A DNA stretch of 64,000 bases from Dechloromonas hankyongensis (GTDB lineage Bacteria > Pseudomonadota > Gammaproteobacteria > Burkholderiales > Rhodocyclaceae). The position numbers were made by a program, and so were the translations under genes. Below, piece after piece: positions 43,608 to 51,515 of this stretch. The number at the start of each line of letters is the position of its first letter. Positions within the stretch are counted from its first letter, which is position 1. The notes beneath the pieces are model-generated. The model was not told the DNA's origin and ran no database searches. It worked only from the letters and a program-made list of their open reading frames with translations. The DNA lies in contig NZ_JAKLTN010000005.1 of assembly GCF_022012295.1 (NCBI RefSeq), positions 57,943 to 121,942 on the forward strand. The letters are read 5' to 3'.

Positions 43608-45011
43608 TTAAGCCAGCTTGGCGAGCTGTTGGGAGAGGTAACTGCTGGTGGCGTTCATTTGAGAAACCGTCGTATCCAGCGCGACGAATTGGTCGCGGTA
43701 GCGTTTTTCGAAAGCCGCCAGTCTGAGATTCATCTGGTCGATGCGAGTCCCTGTCAGCTTGTAAGAGGAATTCAAGCCGTTGACCCGGTTCGTGAGCGTA
43801 CCAGACGTGCTGGTCAAATCCGCGGCCGCTGCCGCCGTCGCAGTCGCGTAACCAGACAGCACACTTTTGACGCTGGTGAAATCGGTGCTGATTGCCTTTT
43901 GCAGCTTCGTGCTGTCGACTGCGAGCGTACCATCCTTGTTCAAGGTAATACCCAGGCTGGCCAGGTTGTTATAGGTTCCGGTGACTGTAGCCGGTGTCTG
44001 TTGAACGGTACGAGTGATTGCGCTGAGGATCGAGCGTGTTGCGGATTCCCCATTGAGAACCTGCCCCGTTTTGGTGGTGCTGTCGTAGCTGCTGGCCGAC
44101 CGGGTAGAGGTCTGGAAATCGTTGAACGCATTGATATAGCTGGTAACCAGCTTGGTGATGCCTTCGATGTCCCGATCGACGGTCAGGGTGGTATCGCCGG
44201 CCTTTGACAGATTGACCGTGACCCCTGAAATAGCGGTAGTGAGGGTGTTGCTGGCCGAATTGATACTGATGCCGTTGATGGTTAGCGACGCATTGGCGGC
44301 TGGTTGGGCCTCGGTCAGATTGGTTGCAGCACCGGTGACATAGGCCAGCTTGGAAAGGCCGGTGGTGTCCCGGTTGGCCGGGTCGCTGGTGGCCGAAGTG
44401 AAGTCCGGAGTTCCTGTTTCACTGACGGCCACCGAAATGGCGTTAGTCGTGCCGGTATTCTTGCTGGTCAGCGCGAGCCGGGCGCCGTTAACGTCTTGAA
44501 TCACGGTGGCTTGAACCCCCGTGTTGCTGGCTGAAGCGTTGATCGCGTCACGGATGCCGTTGAGCGAATTGTTGCTGTTGTCGATCGTCACGTCGAAGGA
44601 GGCAGTACCCACCGTTACGCGCATGGTGCCGGTGCCGATGGCCGCTGTCGGGTCGGCAAAGGCAGTCGAATTCAAGGTATGTGCCTTGGCGAGCGAGTTC
44701 ACATGCAAGGCATAGGTGCCCGCTGCAGAGCCTACCCCCGTGGTTGCGGACGCCACGGATGTGTCAGTGCTCGAAGCCTTGTAGCTTTCCAGGCTGAGAG
44801 GGGATTTCAGGGCATTGGCCGCAGTTTGGAGCGTCGATAGCTTGCTGCTGATGCTGCCGTAGGCCGAAATCTTCGTTTTATAGGACGATTGCTGGGTTTG
44901 CAGCAAGGTGATCGGTTGCTTTTCTGCCGCAACCAGATTTGTCAGCAGCGACTGAAGATCAAGGCCGCTGCCTACGCCCAGGCTAGATACACTAGATTGA
45001 GTTGCCATCAT
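43608..45011 (-). CDS. fliD: Flagellar filament cap protein FliD (HAP2)
   Basis: FliD caps the filament and guides flagellin folding. The 467-residue protein (E. coli 468) has the N-terminal signature SSLGVGSGLDLQSLLTNLVA, a central Thr/Ser-rich domain, and the C-terminal coiled coil YKLTGTRIDQMNLRLAAFEK with RYRDQFVALDTTVSQMN. Two adjacent ATGs (45011 and 45008) are possible. It follows flaG. Confidence 0.96.
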   Translation of the reverse strand: MMATQSSVSSLGVGSGLDLQSLLTNLVAAEKQPITLLQTQQSSYKTKISAYGSISSKLSTLQTAANALKSPLSLESYKASSTDTSVASATTGVGSAAGTYALHVNSLAKAHTLNSTAFADPTAAIGTGTMRVTVGTASFDVTIDNSNNSLNGIRDAINASASNTGVQATVIQDVNGARLALTSKNTGTTNAISVAVSETGTPDFTSATSDPANRDTTGLSKLAYVTGAATNLTEAQPAANASLTINGISINSASNTLTTAISGVTVNLSKAGDTTLTVDRDIEGITKLVTSYINAFNDFQTSTRSASSYDSTTKTGQVLNGESATRSILSAITRTVQQTPATVTGTYNNLASLGITLNKDGTLAVDSTKLQKAISTDFTSVKSVLSGYATATAAAAADLTSTSGTLTNRVNGLNSSYKLTGTRIDQMNLRLAAFEKRYRDQFVALDTTVSQMNATSSYLSQQLAKLA

Positions 45012-45046
45012 GATCTCCTCGTTGAGTCAAACCATAGTTTACCGCA

Positions 45047-45451
45047 TCAGGCTTTGTCCCGGATCAGCAATCCTTGCAGCCGGTCGAGAACCTTGGCAAT
45101 TTGAACAGCTTCTGCCGACGGGAATTGTCGAATCAATTGCTTGGTTTCCCTGTCGATAATCTTGACCACGGTGAGATCGGTATCCTTATCGACGGTGAAC
45201 TGTATCTGGTCGTTTGCACCACCGATAAATTTGTTCAGCCTTTCAACGGCGTCCTTCAACGAATCCGAGGTCGGCTGCTCTTTCTGCGAATCGGATTTTT
45301 GCGATGCGGTGTCCGGATTGGCTTTGCTAACTCCCGCCGGTATGTTTTGCTGGGGAGGAGTGCCGCGCGACTCTCCAACAACAGTCTTCCCGTTTGTGCT
45401 CGGTGGTGATTGCTGGGAGAGGATGCTGCTTTCGATCGATTGAATAGCCAT
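45047..45451 (-). CDS. flaG: FlaG family flagellar protein
   Basis: In this 134-residue protein the first half is low-complexity and polar. The second half carries the FlaG domain (IQFTVDKDTDLTVVKIIDRE, ETKQLIRQFPSAEAVQIAKV). FlaG affects filament length in several polar-flagellated bacteria. It lies between fliC1 and fliD on the same strand. Confidence 0.94.
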   Translation of the reverse strand: MAIQSIESSILSQQSPPSTNGKTVVGESRGTPPQQNIPAGVSKANPDTASQKSDSQKEQPTSDSLKDAVERLNKFIGGANDQIQFTVDKDTDLTVVKIIDRETKQLIRQFPSAEAVQIAKVLDRLQGLLIRDKA

Positions 45452-45469
45452 GATTCACTCCATGGTAAT

Positions 45470-45502
45470 TTGCCACAGGCACCCTCTCGGGGCCTGTGGC
45501 AA
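45470..45502 (-). terminator. Long hairpin between the first flagellin gene and flaG
   Basis: TTGCCACAGGC pairs perfectly with GCCTGTGGCAA (11 bp) around an 11-base loop that can itself pair CCC with GGG. On the minus strand the stem is followed by only ATTACC, so termination is probably partial. It may protect the abundant flagellin mRNA and reduce read-through into flaG. Confidence 0.55.
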
Positions 45503-45530
45503 GGGAGGGCTACAGCGAGCTGGCTAGAAC

Positions 45531-46394
45531 TTAGCCGCGCAGCAGGCTCAGCACGTTTTGCGGCAGGCTGTTGGCCTGGGCCAGCATGGCCGAACCAGCT
45601 TGTTGCAGGATCTGCGAACGGGTCAGGTTGGCGGTTTCAACGGCGAAGTCGGTGTCCATGATGCGGCTGCGGGCTGCGGTCTGGTTTTCGGAGGCGACTT
45701 GCAACTGGGAAATCACGGATTCGAAACGGTTCTGGAAGGCACCGTACTTTGCGCGGACACCAGCGGAGATTTGCAGACCGGAGTCCAGGTACTTCAGTGC
45801 GGAAACAGCCAGCGTTCCAGAGCTGACATCGAGAGTCGCCGTATCGGCGATTTCCATGATGGCAGTCCAGTTGGTGTCGATCTTGCCGGAAACGGTAATC
45901 ACGTTTGCGCCGGAGGCTTCGGCGCCCACCTGGAAGCTGGCGGTACCAACGAAGGTATTGTTGGCGTTGGTGCCGGTGTCGAGCAGGGCGAGGCCGTTGA
46001 AGGTGGTGCCGGAAACGATACGGACGATTTCCTTTTGCAGCTGAGTGAATTCCAGGCCGATGTTTTCACGGTCGTTGGAGTTCAGCGTACCGTTGGCGGC
46101 CTGCACGCTCAGTTCGCGCATCCGGGTCATGTTGTCGGCAATCTTGCCGACGGCAGATTCTGCCGTTTGATAGAGCGAGATACCGTCGCTGGCGTTGCGC
46201 TGGGCGACAGCCATGCCGCGAACCAGGGAGTCCATGCGGGTGGCAACGGCCAAACCGGCGGCGTCGTCCTTGGCGCTGTTGATACGCATGCCGGAGGACA
46301 GGCGTTCAAGGGAGGAGCGCAGCGAGTTCTGCGATTGATACAGGTGGCGTTGAGTGTTGATGGACGCCAGGTTGGTGTTGATTACTTGTGCCAT
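45531..46394 (-). CDS. fliC: Flagellin FliC (copy 1, sigma-28 promoted)
   Basis: This 287-residue flagellin has only the D0/D1 domains and a small central part. The N terminus AQVINTNLASINTQRHLYQS with LERLSSGMRINSAKDDAAGL and the C terminus RSQILQQAGSAMLAQANSLP with QNVLSLLRG are canonical. Residues 170-215 are the most variable against the second flagellin. Exposed Ser/Thr here are candidate glycosylation sites for the adjacent pse/maf system. It is preceded by a sigma-28 promoter. Confidence 0.97.
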   Translation of the reverse strand: MAQVINTNLASINTQRHLYQSQNSLRSSLERLSSGMRINSAKDDAAGLAVATRMDSLVRGMAVAQRNASDGISLYQTAESAVGKIADNMTRMRELSVQAANGTLNSNDRENIGLEFTQLQKEIVRIVSGTTFNGLALLDTGTNANNTFVGTASFQVGAEASGANVITVSGKIDTNWTAIMEIADTATLDVSSGTLAVSALKYLDSGLQISAGVRAKYGAFQNRFESVISQLQVASENQTAARSRIMDTDFAVETANLTRSQILQQAGSAMLAQANSLPQNVLSLLRG

Positions 46395-46471
46395 GATTTT
46401 CTCCTGTGAGAAATGTTGATTTCAATTCGAGGGCGGGGCTTGGTAATCCGTTTTGTCCTCGCTTGAATACT

Positions 46472-46498
46472 ATTTCGGCACACCCGGAGAAAACTTTA
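46472..46498 (-). promoter_or_regulatory. Sigma-28 (FliA) promoter of flagellin copy 1
   Basis: On the minus strand a perfect TAAAGTTT (46491-46498) is followed by an 11-base spacer and GCCGAAAT (46472-46479). The latter is close to the GCCGATAA consensus. It lies 77 bases upstream of the flagellin ATG, leaving a long 5' leader. Confidence 0.88.
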
Positions 46499-46553
46499 GG
46501 CTTTTTTGATGATTTCGTTTTTTTGGTGATCTAAGGGGTTCCAGAAAAGCAGT

Positions 46554-46592
46554 TGGCCGTATGTCAAACCACGACGGTCTGACATACGGCCA
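46554..46592 (-). terminator. Terminator after flagellin copy 2
   Basis: TGGCCGTATGTCA pairs perfectly with TGACATACGGCCA (13 bp) around a 13-base loop containing ACC/GGT. On the minus strand the stem is followed by AACTGCTTTTC. It lies 25 bases past the flagellin stop and isolates the two flagellin genes. Confidence 0.75.
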
Positions 46593-46617
46593 CGCCCGGA
46601 GAGTACTAGTTGGCCGT

Positions 46618-47478
46618 TTAGCCGCGTAGCAGACTCAGCACGTTCTGCGGCAGATTGTTGGCTTGTGCCAGCATGGCCGTGCCGGCCTGCTGGAGAATCT
46701 GGCCGCGCGTCAGGGCGGCGGTTTCCGTTGCGAAGTCGGTATCCATGATCCGGCTGCGGGCCGATGTCTGGTTTTCCGAGGCGACTTGCAATTGCGAGAT
46801 GATGGTTTCAAAGCGGTTTTGCAGCGCACCGTATTTCGCACGCGTTCCGGCGGTGATTTGCAGGCCGGAGTCCAGGAACTTGAGGGAGGACGCGGCTACG
46901 GTTGCGGAGCCGATGTCCAGGACGGCGGTGTCCGCGATATCGAGAATGCCGGTCCAGTTCACATCGACCTTGCCCGATACCGTGATGACATTGGCGCCGG
47001 AAGCTTCCGCACCGATCTGGAAAGTCGTGGTGCCGACGAAGGTATTAAGGGCGCCGGCGCTATCGAGGAGGGCCAGGCCATTGAAGGTGGTTCCACTAAC
47101 GATACGGGTTACTTCTTTTTGGAGCTGGGTGAATTCCAGGGCAATGTTTTCGCGGTCGTTCGAATTGAGCGTGCCGTTTGCCGCTTGAATCGACAGTTCT
47201 CGCATGCGCGACATGGCGTCGGCAATTTTGCCGACGGCAGATTCTGCCGTCTGGTACATGGAAATGCCGTCGCTGGCATTGCGCTGGGCAACGGCCATGC
47301 CGCGAACGAGGGAGTCCATGCGGGTGGCGACGGCCAAACCGGCGGCATCGTCCTTGGAGCTATTGACGCGTTTGCCTGACGACAGGCGCTCAATGGCCGT
47401 ACGCAGGTCAGTCAGGGAGGCGTTCAGGTGCCTCTGTGTATTGATTGAAGCAAGGTTGGTGTTAATGATTTGTGCCAT
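46618..47478 (-). CDS. fliC: Flagellin FliC (copy 2, sigma-54 promoted)
   Basis: This 286-residue D0/D1-only flagellin is a close paralogue of copy 1. Their N- and C-terminal domains are nearly identical, and most differences are at residues 15-30 and 150-215. It starts AQIINTNLASINTQRHLNAS and ends in LPQNVLSLLRG. It lies directly downstream of the maf gene. A sigma-54 site, rather than a good sigma-28 site, precedes it. Confidence 0.97.
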   Translation of the reverse strand: MAQIINTNLASINTQRHLNASLTDLRTAIERLSSGKRVNSSKDDAAGLAVATRMDSLVRGMAVAQRNASDGISMYQTAESAVGKIADAMSRMRELSIQAANGTLNSNDRENIALEFTQLQKEVTRIVSGTTFNGLALLDSAGALNTFVGTTTFQIGAEASGANVITVSGKVDVNWTGILDIADTAVLDIGSATVAASSLKFLDSGLQITAGTRAKYGALQNRFETIISQLQVASENQTSARSRIMDTDFATETAALTRGQILQQAGTAMLAQANNLPQNVLSLLRG

Positions 47479-47514
47479 GACAATTCTCCTCGGGCGTATT
47501 GACGGTCATGTTTA

Positions 47515-47530
47515 AGCAGGTTGTATGCCA
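47515..47530 (-). promoter_or_regulatory. Sigma-54 promoter of flagellin copy 2
   Basis: On the minus strand TGGCATACAACCTGCT has GG and GC ten bases apart and ends 36 bases before the flagellin ATG. It starts two bases after the maf stop. A weaker overlapping TAAA-N15-GCC pattern is a possible but poor sigma-28 site. Confidence 0.7.
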
Positions 47531-47532
47531 GG

Positions 47533-49791
47533 TTATTTGGCGGGACTGGCGCTGGTTTGGGGGGGTCTCGCCCGGGCTCGGCGCCGTGCTTCCTCGGGGA
47601 TTCTGGTAATCAGTTCCTGGCCGGCGACCAGGAACTCGATCATCGTTTGCATGCCTTCCTGGGCATATTGAAGTGCGATATCCCGGTCCTTGATCATCGT
47701 CAGGCATTCGAAGAAGACGCGGGTCATGTGCAGCATCGACCCGCGGAGCATCGGGAATGCCGCTGTCTTGGCGTGTTTGGGCGCATTCAGGTAGTGCTCG
47801 AAGTCAGCCAGTGCATCGCAAACTTCAAGGACACTCTGATAGTTCTTGATCAGAATCTGATGGGCGTCGACGACGACTGCGTCCATCTGTTCCACCAGGT
47901 TTGCGATATTGCGATCGGGTTCGCTTTCGTATTCCGTCGTGAAGCAATCGAGCAATGCATCAATGGTGGCCTGCTTGCTTTCCGGTTTTGAATCAAGATG
48001 GAAGTCTTTCGGGCGCAGCGGTTCGGTGCCGCGAATGGCGGCACCGCGATTCATGTTGTAAACGGTGCTTTGCTTGTGGAATTGCAAAACCGAGTACGAA
48101 ATCAGGTCGCGAGCCTGAATGAAAATGTCCGTTGAATGGACTTCGTCGCCAAAATTTCCCGGGACGGGCTTGCGTATGGCGCAAGCTGCCTCGGTTTGCT
48201 TGACGGCATCGGCAAGATTTTCCGATGCATGCTCTTCGTCGTAATAGTGGCTCAACGTCGAGTGATGCGGGCCTTCAGCCGGATAGCCGACATCGACGCC
48301 CATCAGGTACACCTTTTTGATGCCCATGCGAACGCAGAAGTCCGTGCCGCAGTTGGTGACTGTGGGGCCGGTCGAAAAACGGGGGAAGGTATTGTCGATA
48401 TCGGTGAGCTGGGTTCCGGCGTCCACAAACTTGAGCAGCATGAGCGGGCGGTTGGTCAGCTCGAACACGCCGGGTGGAATGGCAGGAATCATCAGCAGCG
48501 GGATGTCCTTGACGAACTCCCGGTGTTTCGGATCGGCCATGAACTCGTAGGTCAGATCGGTCCGTTCGATTTCGACGTGGAAATCCGGCTTGATTCCTTT
48601 GCGTGCCAGAACGGTCAATGCCGTACCGCACGAAATGATGACTGCCCGGTCTTTGTGTTCTTCGATGATGGGCAGCAGTTCGTCCAGCGATGGGCCGGAG
48701 CCGATGACGAATGCAACGGAATCTTCCGGCAGTTTCTTGGCCAGTTTTGTACAGAGGGGATATTTGGCGTCGAGGTTTTGCGTGGTGTGGAGCAGGGACA
48801 GGATTTCGTCGTCAAAAAAGCCCCAGCCCATGTAGAGAAGGAAGAATTCCTGGCCAAGGGCATTCCAGATTTCCTTGACGTCATCCGAGCGGTAATCATT
48901 GAAATGTAGGGCAGCACCGCGGGCCATGTACGGTGGCCAGAAAACACGGATGGCTTGGCGGAGGTCGCCGGCAAGGGCGCGGTTGCGCTCGGCGATAAAG
49001 TTCGCCTTTTCCTCGGTCGGGACTTCTTGCTCTTCGGTTGCTTCGCTGTCGTCTTTCTCCTCTTCCTTGGCCGACTTGGGATCGTAGGTCAGGAAAGTCA
49101 TGTATTTCCCACCGCGGGCCATGAAACGGTCGTAGAGCGAAATGTAGTCCAGGAAGAAAAGCGAAAGATTCAGATTCCGCGCATCCGGCTCAATGATGAT
49201 GAGGTGCCGGATTTCATAGTTGTTCACGATCTGCTCGATGTCCCAGCCGTAGCCAACGCCGAAAATGACGGTGATCAACAGGGAGTGGTCGCCAAAGCGG
49301 GAGTTCCGGTCGAAATTGTCATCGACCGGGCAGAGTTCCTTGAAGCGACGCAGCAGGCGCAGACGATATTCGGGTTCTACCGGATGATAGAAATAGGGCA
49401 TGTCGGCCTGCGGGGCAATGATGGCCTCGTTCTCCAGGTAGCCGACACCGGTGGTGACGCGGGGGCGGCTTTCCGGATCATCGAAGAAGCCGTATAGCGC
49501 CTTGCCGAGATCGACGAAATCTCGGGGGCTGCCCACATTGGACTTGTAGTAGATGGTCAGCTTCCCCTCCTCGTCCATGGAGAAGGGAACCTCTGCCTTG
49601 AAATTGATCAGGTGCTTGAAGACGTAGGGGAATTTCTCCTGGAAGAACACCAGGTTCGCTTCGTAGGTGGCGAACAGCTTCTGCATGTAAGCCGCCTGTA
49701 GCGGATTGAGATCCACCGGGATGTCCTCATCTGCGGGCTGGGCATTGAGTTCGGGGTCTGTCAAAGGTGCGCTGGAGTCGGATGCGGACAT
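47533..49791 (-). CDS. maf: Motility-associated flagellin glycosyltransferase (Maf family)
   Basis: In this 752-residue protein the central MAF/DUF115 domain (about 290-560) contains FVIGSGPSLDELLPIIEEHK, VIISCGTALTVLARKG and YLMGVDVGYPAEGPHH. An N-terminal domain (about 150-260) has MptE-like segments such as TVIFGVGYGWDIEQIVNNY. A Glu/Asp-rich insert (EEEKDDSEATEEQEVPTEEK) sits near 245. Maf proteins transfer nonulosonic acids such as pseudaminic acid to flagellin Ser/Thr. It lies between the pse genes and the flagellin genes. Confidence 0.92.
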   Translation of the reverse strand: MSASDSSAPLTDPELNAQPADEDIPVDLNPLQAAYMQKLFATYEANLVFFQEKFPYVFKHLINFKAEVPFSMDEEGKLTIYYKSNVGSPRDFVDLGKALYGFFDDPESRPRVTTGVGYLENEAIIAPQADMPYFYHPVEPEYRLRLLRRFKELCPVDDNFDRNSRFGDHSLLITVIFGVGYGWDIEQIVNNYEIRHLIIIEPDARNLNLSLFFLDYISLYDRFMARGGKYMTFLTYDPKSAKEEEKDDSEATEEQEVPTEEKANFIAERNRALAGDLRQAIRVFWPPYMARGAALHFNDYRSDDVKEIWNALGQEFFLLYMGWGFFDDEILSLLHTTQNLDAKYPLCTKLAKKLPEDSVAFVIGSGPSLDELLPIIEEHKDRAVIISCGTALTVLARKGIKPDFHVEIERTDLTYEFMADPKHREFVKDIPLLMIPAIPPGVFELTNRPLMLLKFVDAGTQLTDIDNTFPRFSTGPTVTNCGTDFCVRMGIKKVYLMGVDVGYPAEGPHHSTLSHYYDEEHASENLADAVKQTEAACAIRKPVPGNFGDEVHSTDIFIQARDLISYSVLQFHKQSTVYNMNRGAAIRGTEPLRPKDFHLDSKPESKQATIDALLDCFTTEYESEPDRNIANLVEQMDAVVVDAHQILIKNYQSVLEVCDALADFEHYLNAPKHAKTAAFPMLRGSMLHMTRVFFECLTMIKDRDIALQYAQEGMQTMIEFLVAGQELITRIPEEARRRARARPPQTSASPAK

Positions 49792-49816
49792 GGGGGGCTC
49801 TGTGAGATTGGAGCGA

Positions 49817-50545
49817 TTAGCGGTGGGCAGTTATCAGGATGTCTTCCCGGGAGCCGCCAAAGGGGAGTTCAAGGGGCTGGGGCAACAGGTAGGCCTCATA
49901 TCCGCGTTGCCTGACGTGAGCCATGATCGCGAGGACCAGGCTGTCGTTGATGGCGACGAGGTTCTGATCTCCCGGAAGGGTATCGAATGCATGGCTTCCC
50001 GCCTGGGTGACCTGGTTATCCCAGTCGGCGCGTACGGCTTGCCCGGCTTCGGAGGCGCCGAAGCGCCGCTTGCGGTCCCGGTTGGGAAGGTCGCCGAGCA
50101 GAATGCGGCCGCCGGGGGCACAACAGGCCAGGCAGCGGTCTACGAATGCGAAAATTTCTTCTTCGCTGGCCAGGTAATGGAGGACGGAATAAACCAGCAC
50201 CTTGTCGAAACGTGCTTCACCGGTATCCAGTTCCAGGAAATTGCCGGCCAATCCGGTCAGATTGGCGGCTCCGGGGGCGCGCTTCCGCATGCGTTCGATT
50301 GCCGGCAGGTTGTCGATACCCGTGGCGCTGGAGACAAAAAACGAAAGCGGAATAAGAAGGTTGCCGGGACCGCAGCCGACTTCGAGCAGGCGGTCTGCCG
50401 GTTGCAAATTCAGTTTCTGAATTAGATCGCTGAGGATGCGTCGTTCGGCCAGGGCCTGAAAGGGGTAGCGCCCGGCGATCTCGGTATCGACGAGGTCGGT
50501 TTGGGTCGCTGCCTTGGCAAAATTATCGAACGATACCTGGCTCAT
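49817..50545 (-). CDS. Class I SAM-dependent methyltransferase
   Basis: In this 242-residue protein motif I is LLEVGCGPGNLLIPL (about 53-67). Later strands LVYSVLHYLASEEEIFAFVD and GGRILLGDLPNRDR fit a small-molecule methyltransferase. I chose the ATG at 50545, which overlaps the end of the preceding gene by 23 bases. Within the glycosylation island it probably O- or N-methylates a flagellin sugar, but the substrate is unknown. Confidence 0.85.
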   Translation of the reverse strand: MSQVSFDNFAKAATQTDLVDTEIAGRYPFQALAERRILSDLIQKLNLQPADRLLEVGCGPGNLLIPLSFFVSSATGIDNLPAIERMRKRAPGAANLTGLAGNFLELDTGEARFDKVLVYSVLHYLASEEEIFAFVDRCLACCAPGGRILLGDLPNRDRKRRFGASEAGQAVRADWDNQVTQAGSHAFDTLPGDQNLVAINDSLVLAIMAHVRQRGYEAYLLPQPLELPFGGSREDILITAHR

Positions 50546-51515
50546 GAAGGCTGATCTGTGGCTGGGAGTAAATCTTGGCCACAGAATCAGCAATATGTGT
50601 GCCATCAGTATCCTGATGGATCGGGGCAGGAAAAACGCGTTGCCAGCGGACGTCGGGAGCGATTGCCGCCAAGTTGAAACTACGCAGTCCGACTGTCAAT
50701 ACGTGCCCGGAGGGCAGCGGACCGAGTGGTTGAAGCTCGACCGGAAGCGGCAGGCAGCAGGGCAGGCGGGGCGTGGATGGCAAAGGTACCAGGCTGTAGG
50801 GGGCGAGTTGCGCCAGTCGACGTTGCCTGGCGTCAACCTCTTCGGGGAGATCGTTCAGACAGGATTGGATCTGGCGCAGCGCAAAGGTTGGGAGCATTCC
50901 TGCGGCACCTTCCGTCCCGTGCCAGTAGAGATGCGCCAGGTGACTGCGCTCACCGGCAAGACGGAGCAGGGCTTGCGCAGTGGACGAGATGGGGCGAAGC
51001 GCGCGGATTTGGCGCAGATTCTGTGCATCGTCGCGTGATTGGCAAAACACGACTCCGCCCCAGTGGCTGGCGATTGTCTTCGGTAGGGACCATAAGGCGA
51101 AGCGCCCCCCGATGGCGAATGGGTTTGCCCCGGGGCACAGCAGGGTATCCACCGCATCTTCGATAATCGTCGTTCCGGCTGGGAATGCGCTGCTCACGAC
51201 ATACCCCCACTGATGGTAGATCAGGGCTACCTTGGGGGGGCGCTCACTTTCCGTATTGGGCGTTGCCACCCGGGCGATGCTCTCGAAGACGCAATGGCTT
51301 GAAAACGGTGGGCACCAGACAAGGTCCGGGCGTGTCAGGCCCAAGTGCTCAAGGCTTGCCGAGAGGCCTGCCCGGGCGCTGGAGAAGAGCACTGGCTCCG
51401 CCGCGGGAAAGAGTTGCCGCAACTGGTCCTCGATATCCTCCGTCGTGACCCCGGAGCCAAAGAAATGCTTCGCCTGCAATTTTTGGGGAGATGGCCACAG
51501 AAAAAGAGCGGTCAT
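50523..51515 (-). CDS. PLP-dependent aminotransferase-fold protein, unassigned
   Basis: This 330-residue protein has the outline of a DegT/DnrJ/EryC1-type (fold I) enzyme. It shows an early SSARAGLSASLEHLGL segment, the putative PLP-ring Asp D120 in IIEDAVDTLL, and Lys K146 in ALWSLPKTIASHWGGV as the candidate Schiff-base lysine. Similarity is distant and the C-terminal part is unusual, so it may be a degenerate or non-catalytic member. It overlaps both neighbours and is part of the pse/maf operon. Confidence 0.65.
   Translation of the reverse strand: MTALFLWPSPQKLQAKHFFGSGVTTEDIEDQLRQLFPAAEPVLFSSARAGLSASLEHLGLTRPDLVWCPPFSSHCVFESIARVATPNTESERPPKVALIYHQWGYVVSSAFPAGTTIIEDAVDTLLCPGANPFAIGGRFALWSLPKTIASHWGGVVFCQSRDDAQNLRQIRALRPISSTAQALLRLAGERSHLAHLYWHGTEGAAGMLPTFALRQIQSCLNDLPEEVDARQRRLAQLAPYSLVPLPSTPRLPCCLPLPVELQPLGPLPSGHVLTVGLRSFNLAAIAPDVRWQRVFPAPIHQDTDGTHIADSVAKIYSQPQISLHEPGIVR

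Noticed and set aside
43173..44207. A 344-codon plus-strand frame opposite fliS and fliD
   Set aside because: It is antisense to secure fliS and fliD genes; codon use follows the other strand.
47479..47532. Sigma-28 promoter for flagellin copy 2 (TAAA-N15-GCC)
   Set aside because: Only TAAA and GCC fit and the rest of the -10 box does not, while the overlapping sigma-54 pattern is clearly better.
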